A stretch of 64,000 nucleotides of DNA from Ctena decussata. Its lineage: Eukaryota; Mollusca; Bivalvia; Lucinida; Lucinidae. The stretch is taken from assembly GCA_963989385.1 (NCBI GenBank), contig OZ022500.1, positions 15,080,460 through 15,144,459 of the forward strand. The letters run 5' to 3'. Position 1 is the stretch's first letter. Every line of letters begins with the position of its first letter. Below are positions 63,201 to 63,894 of the stretch, in pieces. Position numbers and translations under genes: made by a program. The notes under the pieces were generated by a model. The model saw only the letters and a list, made by a program, of their open reading frames with translations, was not told the DNA's origin and made no database searches.

Positions 63201-63894
63201 CGTGTGGACATGAATGATTTTACGAAAATGTCATTTTATGTGGAAATGCATTGCCTTTCACAATACATGCTCCGCAATAATCAATAAGTAACGTATCATC
63301 CAGCTCATAACAGACTTCATCGAGCGAGCCTTGGATCGTCGGGACTAGTAGCCGTTCATATGATGATTGTAAAGGCATGATGCAGGTTCCGTTGGTCAGT
63401 AAATTATTCTTAATATAACAAACATTGGCCCGGTCAAAAAGAAAATGGCGATCAAAGCATTTCAGGATTCATGTATCCTTTAACGTTATTGTATACAGGC
63501 TCTCACAAGGACACTTGAAAACATAAACACAGATGGAAATATTCCTTAATTCTAAGGCATACGAATTTAATATACAGTTTATTGAATCATCCCATTTAAG
63601 ATATGGGATTTATAAACCTCGGGAGGTTTGAAGATCCGATAAAGAAACTCGTCCTTCAGACTTGTTTCTTTATCTGATCTTCAAACCTCCCTCGTTTATA
63701 AATCCCATATCTTAAATGGGACGATTAATAAACTATATATATTTCAGATAATTACGACTGTTACCTGCAATGAAGATATCCTGTAAGGCCTCAGCTCCCA
63801 TGCACAGCAAAGCCCAAATTTCTGTCTCTGTGAGGGGTGATCCTCTAACTTCTAACACTTCTGACAAGAAGACTGTGATATTGAGCCCTGGCAT
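3187..63894 (-). CDS. PTPN13: PTPN13-like KIND-FERM protein, N-terminal part, 19 exons, 3' part outside window
   Basis: Spliced from 19 exons listed separately, about 2,777 or 2,783 coding bases depending on the exon 6 donor, ending mid-codon at the last visible donor. Exons 1-5 encode a KIND domain (a kinase C-lobe fold without catalysis, residues about 3-187). Residues 188-540 are a linker, Arg/Ser-rich then Pro-rich. Residues about 541-860 form a FERM domain (three lobes), which in this family binds membrane phosphoinositides and cortical proteins. All introns are GT-AG and all phases join without a stop. Exon order and sequence track vertebrate PTPN13 through KIND, linker and FERM; the closest matches are GPEF before FERM and QAEYGDY in the F2 lobe. 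PTPN13 proteins carry five PDZ domains and a C-terminal tyrosine phosphatase; these would lie beyond position 1. FRMPD2 shares KIND-FERM-PDZ, so the paralogue is not excluded. Confidence 0.88.
3395..3650. repeat. P5 fragment followed by P2 palindrome
   Basis: 3395-3500: inverted arms AAAGAAAGAATTTGCTCC / GGAGCAATTCCTTCTTTTAA. 3570-3640: CAGACCGCTCC TGAA GGAGCAGTCTAATC, then TTTACACCATTTGCC, the P2 layout. Lies in the intron downstream of exon 19. Confidence 0.5.
3945..4095. repeat. P4 palindromic MITE
   Basis: GGGGTTTTCCCTTCCAAAAT, then AATCCCAAAGAATATAGATC, a TATAAGACAG centre and a degraded inverted arm. Same family as 58500-58640 and as the repeat split at 18420/25675. It ends about 34 bases from exon 18 on the donor side. 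Confidence 0.5.
4129..4238 (-). CDS. PTPN13: Exon 18: acidic post-FERM linker
   Basis: 110 nt. Acceptor ttctag, donor AAGG|gtaggt. It encodes an acidic Ser/Thr-rich stretch including ESIGTTEDMDSGNTDDEGT. No domain. Phase 1 in, 0 out, joining exons 17 and 19 cleanly. Confidence 0.85.
4444..4757. repeat. 26-bp minisatellite in intron 17
   Basis: About twelve copies of a roughly 26-base unit, CAGGCATTGTTGTGTAAATT plus CAACTA or CAAGTA, with some shortened units. It sits between exon 17 (4864-4952) and exon 18 (4129-4238), occupying half of that small intron. Confidence 0.85.
4864..4952 (-). CDS. PTPN13: Exon 17: end of FERM F3 lobe
   Basis: 89 nt. Acceptor tttttag, donor GCAG|gtagga. It encodes YLLKFCTAQHSFQLKMKSRL, matching the F3 C-terminal helix YLLHLCSYQHKFQLQMRARQ of PTPN13. 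Phase 2 in, 1 out. Exon 16 lies 6.3 kb upstream, the gap being filled by a nest of mobile elements. Confidence 0.93.
4996..5246 (-). mobile_element. SINE-B copy, minus strand
   Basis: Reverse complement matches 52453-52725 and 54830-55100: tRNA-like head (about 5246-5170, GAGTGGTTAGAG at 5237-5226), body with CCATCCGAAGACTGGAAAAC, an AACCCAGCAGTAAAAGGGTA tract, and a 3' end CCCCTACCTTTACC. Diverged in the head. The 3' end lies about 43 bases upstream of the exon 17 acceptor in gene sense. Confidence 0.75.
5278..5328. repeat. P2 palindrome
   Basis: CCCAGATCAGACTGCTCT then AGAGCAATCTGATCAGGGT and TGCACTGTTTTCC: inverted arms of about 20 bases with little loop. Confidence 0.6.
5784..7519 (-). 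mobile_element. Non-autonomous Helentron-like element A1 (1.74 kb)
   Basis: Plus-strand start ACAAGAGGACC..GGTCCT (hairpin) then AGCTCACCTGACAC; end AGCTCACCACAGGTGAGCTA. Core: about 3.5 tandem copies of a ~455-bp unit with TACCAAGTTTCAAGGTCAT and GGCGGCCATCTTGGTCATGT, then a GAC/GCC microsatellite at 7432-7490. Its removal restores the host MITE exactly, so the borders are set to the base: insertion between A and A, no target duplication. Orientation is by analogy with Helitron2/Helentron ends (terminal hairpin at the 3' end). No transposase. Confidence 0.78.
7600..9240. repeat. ~190-bp diverged tandem repeats
   Basis: About eight units with GGGGTCGTTTCAAAAGTAAG, GCAAAACACCATTTTTGTCA and AGTAACTTCTGTGC. 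A larger period is visible: TGTCACCGGCACTGGTGACG at about 7644 recurs as TGTCTCCGGCACTGGTGACT at about 8517. Confidence 0.7.
9257..9412. repeat. ACATGTTT palindromic short repeats
   Basis: At least ten copies of self-complementary AACATGTT / AAACATGTTT spaced 8-20 bases apart (AAAACATGTTTAAACATGTT, GAACATGTTTTGACAATGTT). Confidence 0.75.
9790..10560 (+). repeat. G-run repeats with G-quadruplex potential
   Basis: Three diverged ~250-bp units, each with several runs of 4-12 G (9829-9847, 9898-9937, 10029-10160, 10303-10343, 10465-10535), plus TTTTGTTGATGTACTGGGGG and CATATTTTTATAGGCATATG. Four close G-runs occur repeatedly on the plus strand. An open frame across 10270-10869 is Gly/Trp low complexity and not a gene. 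Confidence 0.7.
11248..11468 (-). CDS. PTPN13: Exon 16: FERM F3 lobe
   Basis: 221 nt. Acceptor ctgtag, donor AGAA|gtaagt. It encodes the PH-like F3 lobe: NIIWVGLNVNEMLLAE, then RHSWGAIQKISFNRRRFSVQ, matching the strand pair FPWRETKKISFSKKK of PTPN13. Phase 0 in, 2 out. Confidence 0.93.
11858..12062. mobile_element. Tc1/mariner-type MITE, 205 bp
   Basis: TIRs CAGTCAACTCCCGATATCTC and CAGTCAACTCTCCATATCTC (inverse of the right end), flanked by TA at 11856-11857 and 12063-12064. The inside repeats GATATCTCAAAGTA in both directions around CTGGTACCAG. A decayed relative lies at about 47048-47235. Confidence 0.8.
12086..12139 (-). CDS. PTPN13: Exon 15: FERM F2-F3 junction
   Basis: 54 nt, 18 codons, phase 0. 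Acceptor tttcag, donor AAG|gtaagt. It encodes ELPEYGIHFHKLLK, matching LTEYGVHFHRV of PTPN13, the hinge into the F3 lobe. Confidence 0.93.
12161..12409. mobile_element. TIR element 'TAGGGTCAAGT' with P2-like hairpin core
   Basis: Ends TAGGGTCAAGT / ACTTGACCCTA. Inner arms GGACAGCGGATAAATTCGGA and the inverse TCCGAATTTACCTG, the latter amplified into four 20-base units ACCTGCTGTCCGAATT (12345-12398). Core: GCAAACAGTGAAAATCCAGA, hairpin GAGACGGCTCATAATGAGCC, then CAGGATTTTCACTGTTTGC. A second copy at 52904-54112 is split by an insertion. It starts 20 bases upstream of the exon 15 acceptor. Confidence 0.78.
12462..12692. repeat. P5 palindromic MITE
   Basis: Start GTACAGGAGAAGCAACACTG and inverted end ending in GGAGTACCTGTTTTCC; centre GAAAGACTTTGCTTTCCTAA with GAGCAAATTCTTTCCTTTCA. 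Related P5 copies lie at 13125-13310, 13425-13600 and 46555-46800. Confidence 0.65.
13125..13735. repeat. P5 MITE copies, clustered and partly overlapping
   Basis: 13125-13310 and 13425-13600 each carry the CTCTTAAAG..TTTGCTCC.. palindrome; 13680-13735 is a loose right end (ATGGCAGAAAAACATGGTGG then TATACCCATTC). The stretch between shows no other feature. Confidence 0.6.
13795..14165. repeat. P1 MITE copy and a partial second
   Basis: 13797-13982: AGAGCTCCAGCTAAGAAGGG..CCCCTTCTTATCTGGAGCTC with the centre CCCGTCTCACCGAGAC (shortened hairpin). 14040-14165: CAACAGAACTGCC..GGCAGTCTAATAGG centre and a right arm ending TCCTTATCTGGATC, close to exon 14. Confidence 0.65.
14197..14488 (-). CDS. PTPN13: Exon 14: FERM F2 lobe
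   Basis: 292 nt, the largest exon here. Acceptor ttccag, donor AAG|gtattg. It encodes HQLYLQLRRDILEERCHCD and ALALTGLALQAEYGDYN, the four-helix F2 lobe, very close to PTPN13. It ends phase 0. A 14.1-kb satellite-filled intron separates it from exon 13. Confidence 0.95.
14766..14916 (-). mobile_element. Decayed Helentron-like family B copy
   Basis: AATTCATCACAGAAGGCAGT then GTCTCACCTGTCTACACATT at one side, CTGCTAGTTGCAGGCAAGAA at the other. Same layout as the short copy at 52732-52884 and the long one at 52965-53959, but both ends are mutated. Confidence 0.45.
14920..15410. other. Intron 13 stretch, nothing recognised
   Basis: AT-rich single-copy-looking sequence; no exon, repeat end or RNA seen. 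Confidence 0.5.
15413..18112. repeat. ~160-bp tandem repeats (element C), interrupted by a hAT-like element
   Basis: About nine diverged units with AAATGCAAGAGTTATGATTC, TGCACGTCGTCTGATGTTGA, AAGTTTCGTGAATATAGCTT and AAGTTCCAAGGGAAATAACTC. The array ends in GTCTCCCGACCC..GGGGGGAGACATA (18092-18112), a hairpin end like those of the Helentron-like elements; a weaker one is at 15600-15635. The left border is uncertain. Confidence 0.65.
16219..17446. mobile_element. hAT-like non-autonomous element, 1.23 kb
   Basis: Ends CAAGGTTGGC / GCCAACCTTG, with 8-bp flanking duplications GTATAAAT at 16211-16218 and 17447-17454. Subterminal GGGAAATACT / AGTATTTCCC repeats occur on both sides. An 8-bp duplication and CA..GG ends fit the hAT superfamily. 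No transposase. It sits inside a unit of the 160-bp array. Confidence 0.82.
18174..18417. repeat. P3 palindromic MITE, full length
   Basis: Ends TATGAGCCCCGACACGACAA and the inverse CTTGTGTCGCGGCTCATATG; arms through CAACAATGTGGTTGTGTGCC and CTCAGATCAGCCTGGGCATT, with inverted CGAGGCTGATCTGAGTCTGT. About 244 bp. Confidence 0.72.
18772..24597 (-). mobile_element. Helentron-like element A2 with 145-bp satellite core, split by A3
   Basis: Pieces 18772-20971 and 23582-24597. Start ACAAGAGGGCCATGGTGGCC then CTGAATCGCTCACCTGAG; end CTGAGCACTTCGTGCTCAG then GTGAGCTA. Core: a ~145-bp unit (GATTTGACCTAGTGACCTAG, GACATGACCCAGTTTC, AAACATTCTGACAAAG, GATCAAAACTGTG, CTCTAGAGCGTACACAAGG), spacing exactly 145 at 23778/23923/24068. 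A GGACGTCC array lies at 24500-24545. Inserted in element D (left ...AAGTCA, right AAAAACATTTTTC). Confidence 0.78.
20972..23581 (-). mobile_element. Helentron-like element A3, nested in A2
   Basis: Start ACAAGAGGGCCATGGTGGCC; end GAGCACTTCGTGCTCAG then GCGAGCTA. After the start comes a ~450-base unique segment (20990-21450, including CATGGGAATGGCGGCCACCT) shared almost word for word with the copy at 29831, then the 145-bp array, then GGACGTCC repeats (23468-23527). Flanks AGTTTCATA | AAAATTGGATC join to the satellite consensus with one mismatch. Confidence 0.78.
25675..28609 (-). mobile_element. Helentron-like element A4, abutting exon 13
   Basis: 2.9 kb. Start ACAAGAGGGCCATGGTGGCC, end CTGAGCACTTCGTGCTCAG then GCGAGCTA. 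Core of about 18 units of the 145-bp satellite, alternating two sub-types (GTCCTACATATTATGAGG and GGCCTAGAGTTTATGGAG). GGACGTCC array at 28498-28557. Its right end is 19 bases from exon 13, just beyond the donor site. Confidence 0.8.
28629..28779 (-). CDS. PTPN13: Exon 13: FERM F1-F2
   Basis: 151 nt. Acceptor attacag, donor TTAA|gtatgt. It encodes FFIPVETKLHKVAPDGWKD (match to the KLTKVAPEGWK of PTPN13) and VYLRVKFYVENVTAL, the F1/F2 junction. A Helentron-like element ends 19 bases past the exon, just beyond the donor. Confidence 0.93.
28990..29489. other. Intron 12 stretch, nothing recognised
   Basis: No exon, repeat border or RNA recognised between exon 13 and the LINE. Short open frames on the plus strand have no similarity I know. 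Confidence 0.45.
29831..31979 (-). mobile_element. Helentron-like element A5 inside the LINE
   Basis: Start ACAAGAGGGCCATGGTGGCC; end GAGCACTTCTTGCTCAG then GCGAGCTA. Same plan as A3: 450-base unique segment, 145-bp array, GGACGTCC microsatellite (31880-31925). With these borders, the LINE reading frame continues across the site (..KKIE then K-IQERAL..), which fixes both ends to the base. Confidence 0.82.
32343..34725 (-). mobile_element. Helentron-like element A6 inside the LINE
   Basis: Start ACAAGAGGGCCATGAGGACC then GAATCGCTCACCTGAAC; end GGAGCCGCTGGCTCAGGTGA then GCTA. Core: about 4.5 copies of a ~445-bp unit (ATACCAAGTTTCAAGGCCAT, GGCATGGCGGCCATGTTGGT, GGTCAAAGAATGACCTTGAC), related to the core of A1 rather than to the 145-bp satellite. 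Then a GAC array (34639-34676). Removal restores the LINE frame (..NWNG then KNCKC..). Confidence 0.82.
35540..35570 (+). repeat. ATCTT pentanucleotide tail of the LINE
   Basis: AAATAAATCTTATCTTATCT and further CTTAT units; a tandem tail replaces poly(A) at the 3' end of the LINE. Confidence 0.85.
35644..35707. repeat. P2 palindrome next to exon 12 donor
   Basis: CAAACTGTAAAGACCCAGAT, arm CAGTCTGCACA, TC loop, TGTGCAGACTG, then AAGGGTCTTTGCTGTTTG. About 31-base arms with three mismatches. It ends 22 bases from exon 12, on the donor side. Confidence 0.75.
35730..35898 (-). CDS. PTPN13: Exon 12: FERM F1 lobe
   Basis: 169 nt. Acceptor ttgcag, donor AATG|gtaagt. It encodes the ubiquitin-like F1 lobe: VCRVVVVLLNGQKMEVMCD, then LPEFYFFGLTYVN. 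It ends in phase 1 and joins exon 13 to make an Asp codon. Confidence 0.93.
35985..36200. repeat. P5 MITE fragment with internal duplication
   Basis: GAGGGGAAGCATCTCTACAA start and AAACATGGCGGTATACTTTA end. A 35-base tract (CCTCTCTTCTAACCAGGGTT, then TCTTTAAGAATAG) is present twice in tandem, 36033-36105. Confidence 0.6.
36205..36820. other. Intron 11 remainder, nothing recognised
   Basis: No repeat border or exon seen. A 61-codon frame on the plus strand (36269-36454) has no known similarity and lies antisense in an intron. Confidence 0.45.
36823..36897 (-). CDS. PTPN13: Exon 11: conserved pre-FERM segment
   Basis: 75 nt, 25 codons, phase 0. Acceptor tttcag, donor GAG|gtaagt. It encodes EFYGPEFVHRSTKPISRIAL, aligning with FFGPEFVKMTIEPFISLDLP just before the FERM domain of PTPN13. 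This short motif is a strong orthology marker. Confidence 0.92.
37312..37480 (-). CDS. PTPN13: Exon 10: proline-rich linker
   Basis: 169 nt. Acceptor tttttag, donor AAG|gtatta. It contains five consecutive prolines (AAPPPPPVF) and a Lys/Pro/Gln-rich tail (PQPSKPQPPSKSPQKHK). Possible SH3 or WW ligand, but that is inference only. Confidence 0.84.
37490..38110. other. Intron 9, nothing recognised
   Basis: Short intron between exons 9 and 10; no mobile-element end seen. Confidence 0.5.
38113..38242 (-). CDS. PTPN13: Exon 9: linker
   Basis: 130 nt, phase 1 in and 2 out. Acceptor ttcacag, donor TCAG|gtaact. It encodes YRPDIHKQYGSNSALRMGRE and a Ser/Asp-rich tail. No domain. Phase agrees with exons 8 and 10. 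Confidence 0.84.
38455..41180. repeat. P1-like MITE remnants split by element A7
   Basis: AGCTCCAGATAAG at 38457 and further P1-like tracts precede the insertion; GGCCTCATCACAGAACTGTC at 38881 is the left hairpin arm. After A7 the sequence resumes with TGAGGGGCCACAACATGTTT at 41154. The left border is degraded. Confidence 0.5.
38913..41150 (-). mobile_element. Helentron-like element A7 (2.24 kb)
   Basis: Start ACAAGAGGCCCAAATGGGCC then TGATAACGCTCACCTGGCT; end TATGGCCCTTCGGGCCAGGT then GAGCTA. Core: about six ~270-bp units (CAGATGGCGGCCATCTTGGA, AGTAACAGAGGCCAATATGA, CAAAATCCATTCAGTGGTTA), then two units with TTCTGGAGAAGAAGTTGATT. Left flank is T, not A, unlike the other copies. Confidence 0.76.
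41249..41522 (-). CDS. PTPN13: Exon 8: linker with RERQ-type helix
   Basis: 274 nt. Acceptor tgtag, donor CAAG|gtaggc. It contains YLRLKERQRKLRALRGGVMD, which aligns with the short helix DRIRERQKKLQVLREAMN in the linker of vertebrate PTPN13. This helps place the gene with PTPN13 rather than other FERM phosphatases. Confidence 0.9.
41570..41760. repeat. P5 palindromic MITE
   Basis: GGTGCACCTCCATGCTCTTC start, centre CTACTCTTGAAGAAAACAAA then TTCTTTCATTTAAAACTC, end AGTGTACCTATTTACCTT. Lies just upstream of exon 8 in gene sense. Confidence 0.6.
41985..42530. repeat. ~180-bp tandem repeats, three diverged units
   Basis: Units share TTTCTCTGCACATTGTCT, AATGCTTTGCATTTGTACAT and AGAAATCTTCAACAATTTAG. 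Distant resemblance to the 160-bp units of 15413-18112 (TTTGTATGAAGTTTC). Confidence 0.6.
42560..42970. other. Intron 7 remainder, nothing recognised
   Basis: AT-rich; no repeat border or exon. Confidence 0.45.
42978..43138 (-). CDS. PTPN13: Exon 7: Ser/Tyr-rich linker
   Basis: 161 nt. Acceptor tttcag, donor AAG|gtaaca. Phase 1 in, 0 out. It encodes a low-complexity linker containing DSPDSGYHRHTPSHDENYRR. No domain is recognised. It is supported by reading frame, splice sites and phase fit with both neighbours. Confidence 0.83.
43199..43266. repeat. P2 palindrome
   Basis: GCAGACAGTGTAAGCCCAGG, hairpin TCAGACTGCTCCTACAGGAG then CAGTCTGATCAG and GTCTGCAATGTTTGGC. About 60 bases upstream of exon 7 in gene sense. 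Confidence 0.72.
43757..43991. repeat. P3 palindromic MITE, full length
   Basis: GGCCACAACAAAACCAACAA start with the inverted end TTGGCTTTGTCTTACCATGG; inner arms CTCAGATCAGCCTGGCCATC and GCCCGTGCTGATCTGAGTCT. Ends about 12 bases from exon 6. Confidence 0.7.
44003..44249 (-). CDS. PTPN13: Exon 6: Arg/Ser-rich linker
   Basis: 247 nt if the donor CAG|gtaaat is used (end 44003). An alternative donor GAG|gtacag six bases earlier ends the exon at 44009; both leave the same phase. The translation holds a basic stretch (RRKKRRSRNSGKHKKR), then a tract of RS dipeptides (RSRSRSRSSSYSRSRSRSH) and an RG run (GRGRGRR). Such an RS tract is typical of splicing factors and unexpected in a cortical phosphatase. 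No domain is recognised here. Confidence 0.85.
44730..44940. repeat. P1 MITE, rearranged centre
   Basis: AGAGCTCCAGATAAGGTGGG start, CCCCTTCTTATCTGCTGAAC end; the centre carries TGAGAGGGTTCTAATGAAGG and a second TTTTAATGAAGGGTCACAAC, suggesting a local duplication. Confidence 0.65.
45205..45303 (-). CDS. PTPN13: Exon 5: end of KIND domain
   Basis: 99 nt, 33 codons, phase 0. Acceptor ttacag, donor CAG|gtaggt. It begins ACNLQTARQ, continuing the VLEAC turn conserved at the KIND C-terminus, then HIALDLYRTVLG, matching the region that ends the domain (YVKHLVKLVLG in PTPN13). Confidence 0.9.
45310..46060. other. Intron 4, mostly unmarked
   Basis: No repeat border or exon seen until the palindrome at 46063. 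Confidence 0.45.
46063..46145. repeat. 40-base-arm palindrome
   Basis: AACTCAAAATAAAGCACTGA then TTGGCTGCTTC, loop, GGAAGCAGCCAATCAGTG and CTTTATTTTGAGTATGAGTT. One extra base in one arm, otherwise nearly perfect. Not of the P1-P5 families. Confidence 0.75.
46231..46323 (-). CDS. PTPN13: Exon 4: KIND domain
   Basis: 93 nt, 31 codons, phase 0. Acceptor ttacag, donor GAG|gtaaat. It encodes the helix LESILGSMTSRNPAERIAL, equivalent to LNSILLGMCEDVIYARVSV in PTPN13. It follows a 10.7-kb intron. Confidence 0.92.
46377..46800. repeat. P1 left part followed by P5 MITE
   Basis: 46377-46550: AGAGCTCTAG, TTTCTCAATAAAAACTTTCA, then CAGAACTGTCTTATCGAGGC (P1). 46555-46800: P5, with CTTAAAGGCTCCTAGAGGAG then CAAATTCTTTCCTTTAAGAG and the end TGTATCCATGTACCTT. 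Confidence 0.62.
46810..48110. other. Intron 3 stretch with one decayed mariner-type MITE
   Basis: 47048-47235 is a decayed copy of the CAGTCAACTC MITE (GGTTGACTCTTGTGATCCCA, CTTTGAGATAATGAGAGTTT). A T-rich tract lies at 47751-47775. Nothing else recognised. Confidence 0.5.
48120..48186. repeat. P2 palindrome, near perfect
   Basis: GCAAACAGTGTAGATCTAGA, hairpin TGAGGCGGCTCATTATGAGC then CGCCTCATCAGGATCTACGC and TGTTTGC. Arms of about 32 bases with two or three mismatches. Confidence 0.8.
48412..48602. repeat. P1 MITE, full length
   Basis: AGATCTAGATAAGCATGAGT start; centre CTGTACCGTCTCG / GAGACGGTACAG, a stem differing from other copies but still fully paired; flanks GTGACCCCTCAT / GTGAGGGGTCAC. 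Confidence 0.75.
49062..49238. mobile_element. TA-flanked MITE, 177 bp
   Basis: Ends CAGTAGAACTTCATTGGCTC and CAGTAGAACTTCAATGGCTT (inverse of the right end), with TA on both sides (49060-49061, 49239-49240). Inside, AGTTCCAGCCAAGG occurs twice. Tc1/mariner-type by target site. Confidence 0.78.
49268..49340. repeat. P2 palindrome
   Basis: GGCAAACAAAATAGATCTGA, TGAGGCAGCTCATCATGAGC, CACCTCATCAGGATCTACGC, TGTTTGC. Confidence 0.7.
49345..50750. other. Intron 3 stretch, nothing recognised
   Basis: Single-copy-looking sequence with an A-run at 50517-50531 and C-rich 50270-50287; no repeat border, RNA or exon seen. Confidence 0.45.
50765..50990. repeat. MITE 'TACTGTAATAACCCTAAA' holding a perfect P2 palindrome
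   Basis: Outer inverted pair TACTGTAATAACCCTAAA (50788) / TTTAGGGTCATTACAGTA (50970). Inside, 50904-50941 contains the perfect palindrome TTGTAGACCCAGATCAAACT + G | C + AGTTTGATCTGGGTCTACAA (21 bases each arm, no loop). A half P2 (CCCAGATCAGACTGCTCC) lies just before the left end. Confidence 0.7.
51108..51383 (+). mobile_element. SINE-A, tRNA-derived, with target duplication
   Basis: tRNA-like head 51110-51181 (A box TAGCGCAATCGGTAGGGC, B box GGTTCGAATCC, anticodon-like CGT at 51143-51145, Thr type), then a body with CAGTTGTCAGTTACTGGCGA and TAACTGACCGTCCCGACATG, ending in CCAACCAAAAAAAAA. Flanked by GCTACTC at 51101-51107 and 51384-51390. The anticodon arm reads CTGAC-TCGTAA-GTCAG: a six-base loop, one short of a working tRNA. 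Confidence 0.88.
51560..51850. repeat. Degraded P5 MITE and C-rich tract
   Basis: CCCCCATTCCCCCCTTTCCC at 51552-51600, then P5 traits (AGAAAGAAGCTGCTCCTACG, AATGGCAGAAATGCTTTTCC). Borders unclear. Confidence 0.4.
52277..52353. repeat. 35-base-arm palindrome
   Basis: TATTGGGACACCTAAAATAA then TTAATTTTCCATTTG; TCCCAAATGGAAAATTCATT then ATTTTAGGTGACCCAATA. Nearly perfect. The GGGACACCTAAAAT end recurs at 54517. Confidence 0.75.
52453..52725 (+). mobile_element. SINE-B, tRNA-derived (class II tRNA-like head)
   Basis: Head GGCGCCGTGGCTGAGTGGTT, AAAGTGGCTCGC, B-box-like GGTTGTGAGCTCG (Ser/Leu-type). Body CCATCCGACGACTGGAAAAC, AACCCAGCAGTAAATGGGTA, GGGCTCCGCCTTTCATCTGC, AGTGGGTCTCTAACCCCCAC; T-rich end ACCTTTATCTTTT. 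Matches 54830-55100 at about 90% by eye. Confidence 0.84.
52732..52884 (-). mobile_element. Short Helentron-like family B element
   Basis: Start ACAAGAATTCTGTGGAATGC then TATGTCTCGCCTGTC; end CTTCTGCTAGCCATAAGTGA then GGCA. 153 bp, essentially the two ends of the element at 52965-53959 without its repeats. It sits just past the 3' end of SINE-B. Confidence 0.65.
52904..54112. mobile_element. TIR element 'TAGGGTCAAGT', second copy, split
   Basis: Pieces 52904-52964 and 53960-54112. TAGGGTCGAGTCAGGTAA start, ACTTGACCCTA end, and the same hairpin core as 12161-12409. Joined, the break reads GCAAACAGTA-AAAATCCAGATG against GCAAACAGTGAAAATCCAGATG in the intact copy, so the intruder's ends are exact. 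Confidence 0.8.
52965..53959 (-). mobile_element. Helentron-like family B element with 156-bp repeats
   Basis: Start ACAAGAATTCCGCGGAATGC then GGTGTCTCGCCTGC; end CTCTGCTTCGCAGGCGAGAC then A. Core: about five units of 156 bp (AGACGTACCCATGAACCAAG, TTTCATGGCTCTAGGCC, ACATGTAGGTCAAGACTCAA); the last three (gtaccc at 53498, 53654, 53810) look identical. GACGCCGACGACGAC tract at 53893-53912. No coding capacity. Confidence 0.82.
54515..54716. repeat. MITE with P2 core
   Basis: Outer ATTGGGACACCTAAAATAGT / CCCAATATTTAGAATTTTTA then CAGTAATAC. Inside, 54617-54672: GTGTAGACCCTCATCAGACT, GCTCCTAGGAGC, AGTCTGATCTGGCTCTGCAC, TATTTGC. Confidence 0.68.
54830..55100 (+). mobile_element. SINE-B copy
   Basis: Head CCCATGGTCGAGTGGTTAGA then GTGGCTCGG, B-box-like GGTTTTGAGTTCG; body as in 52453-52725; end AAACCTTTACCTTTTT. 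No clear target duplication. Confidence 0.84.
55183..55255. repeat. P2 palindrome
   Basis: GCAAACACCTTAGATCCAGG, TGAGGCAGCTCAAAATGAGC, CGCCTTATCTGGATCTACAC, AGTTTGC. Confidence 0.72.
55301..55592 (-). mobile_element. SINE-A copy, minus strand, 12-bp target duplication
   Basis: Reverse complement of 51108-51383. tRNA-like head near 55591-55519 (GGATTCGAA-type B box seen as GGTTTCGAACCC inverse), 3' tail with TTGATTGATTTGATGCTTAA on the plus strand. Flanked by TGATGAAACAGT at 55289-55300 and 55593-55604. The tail is a TGAT/TTGATTGA repeat instead of poly(A). Confidence 0.87.
55850..56200. other. Intron 3 stretch with one decayed palindrome
   Basis: 55855-55925 resembles P2 (GATGAGATTGCTCATAATGA, GCAATGTCTCTGAGAA). 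The remainder is unmarked. Confidence 0.4.
56195..56835. repeat. Two diverged P5 MITEs
   Basis: 56195-56425 (AAGAGTTCACCCTGATTGAG, AATGTCAATGACACTGTTGC) and 56600-56835 (GGGTACATCTCCCTGCTTTT, AAGAGTTGACTCCCATTAAC). Between them GGACACCTCAATG..CCTAAAATTG repeats an end seen at 52277 and 54517. Confidence 0.55.
57062..57127 (-). CDS. PTPN13: Exon 3: KIND domain
   Basis: 66 nt, 22 codons, phase 0 at both ends. Acceptor tttcag, donor GAG|gtaagg. It encodes IYVYALGKSLVYSAEFGL, matching the helix IHIYSLGMTLYW of PTPN13. Confidence 0.92.
57140..57630. other. Intron 2, no element recognised
   Basis: Only a short AAT run at 57601-57616 stands out. Confidence 0.5.
57641..57813 (-). CDS. PTPN13: Exon 2: KIND domain
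   Basis: 173 nt. Acceptor tttcag, donor ACAG|gtatat. It completes a Glu codon with the last G of exon 1. It encodes FGPVFVINPDTFSLTPGGQV followed by a tract ending in YMAPE, the KIND counterpart of the kinase activation-loop end. Fifty-seven full codons, ending in phase 0. Confidence 0.93.
57966..58020. repeat. C-run and CCA microsatellite
   Basis: CCCCCCCCCCC followed by about eight CCA units, in intron 1 close to exon 2. Confidence 0.9.
58500..58640. repeat. P4 palindromic MITE, best copy
   Basis: GATTTTCCCCTTTCCAAACA, ATCCCAAAAATCTAGATCTG, TCTTATAAGACAGATCTAGA, TTTTCAGGATTGGTTTGGAA: a near-perfect palindrome around TTATAA. Confidence 0.75.
59132..59201. repeat. P2 palindrome, perfect 33-base arms
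   Basis: GCAAACAGTTTGGATCTCAG + ATCAGGCCCCACA, loop CAAA, and the exact inverse to 59201. No mismatch in 33 pairs, and a stem unlike the TGCTCC form elsewhere. Just before it, ATACCCCTTTAGGGGTAT is a separate small palindrome (59110-59127). Confidence 0.88.
59681..62784 (-). mobile_element. Helentron-like element A8 with ~165-bp repeats
   Basis: Start ACAAGTAGCCCAAGGGCAAT then GACCGCTCACCTGAG; end AGCTCACCTTGACAGGTGAG then CTAAT. Units with AAGCTCTGGGCCTCATGGTT, TCAGAGAAGAAGATTTT, TAAGTCTATGGGAGC and GGGGCATGGTTGGCAGGATT. GACGCC tract at 62706-62745. A mariner-like element sits inside (60787-62155). 59733-59750 shows a second end-like sequence (CAGCTCAGGTAAGCTAAT) right after the start. Confidence 0.74.
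60787..62155. mobile_element. Mariner-like TIR element, 1.37 kb, no transposase
   Basis: Ends CAGGGTGTTAAGAAAGTTCG and CAGGGTGTTAAGAAAGTTCA (inverse of the right end), extending about 30 bases with two or three mismatches; TA at 60785-60786 and 62156-62157. Length fits a mariner, but no transposase reading frame or DDD/DDE motif is readable on either strand; the inside is AT-rich. Confidence 0.8.
62860..63575. other. Intron 1 stretch, nothing recognised
   Basis: No repeat border, promoter element or exon recognised. Confidence 0.45.
63577..63733. repeat. Long hairpin (about 72-base arms) beside exon 1 donor
   Basis: GTTTATTGAATCATCCCATT, TAAGATATGGGATTTATAAA, GAGGTTTGAAGATC and GATAAAGAAAC recur inverted up to TTAAATGGGACGATTAATAA. 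Few mismatches. The hairpin ends 31 bases from exon 1, on the donor side. Not of P1-P5. Confidence 0.82.
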
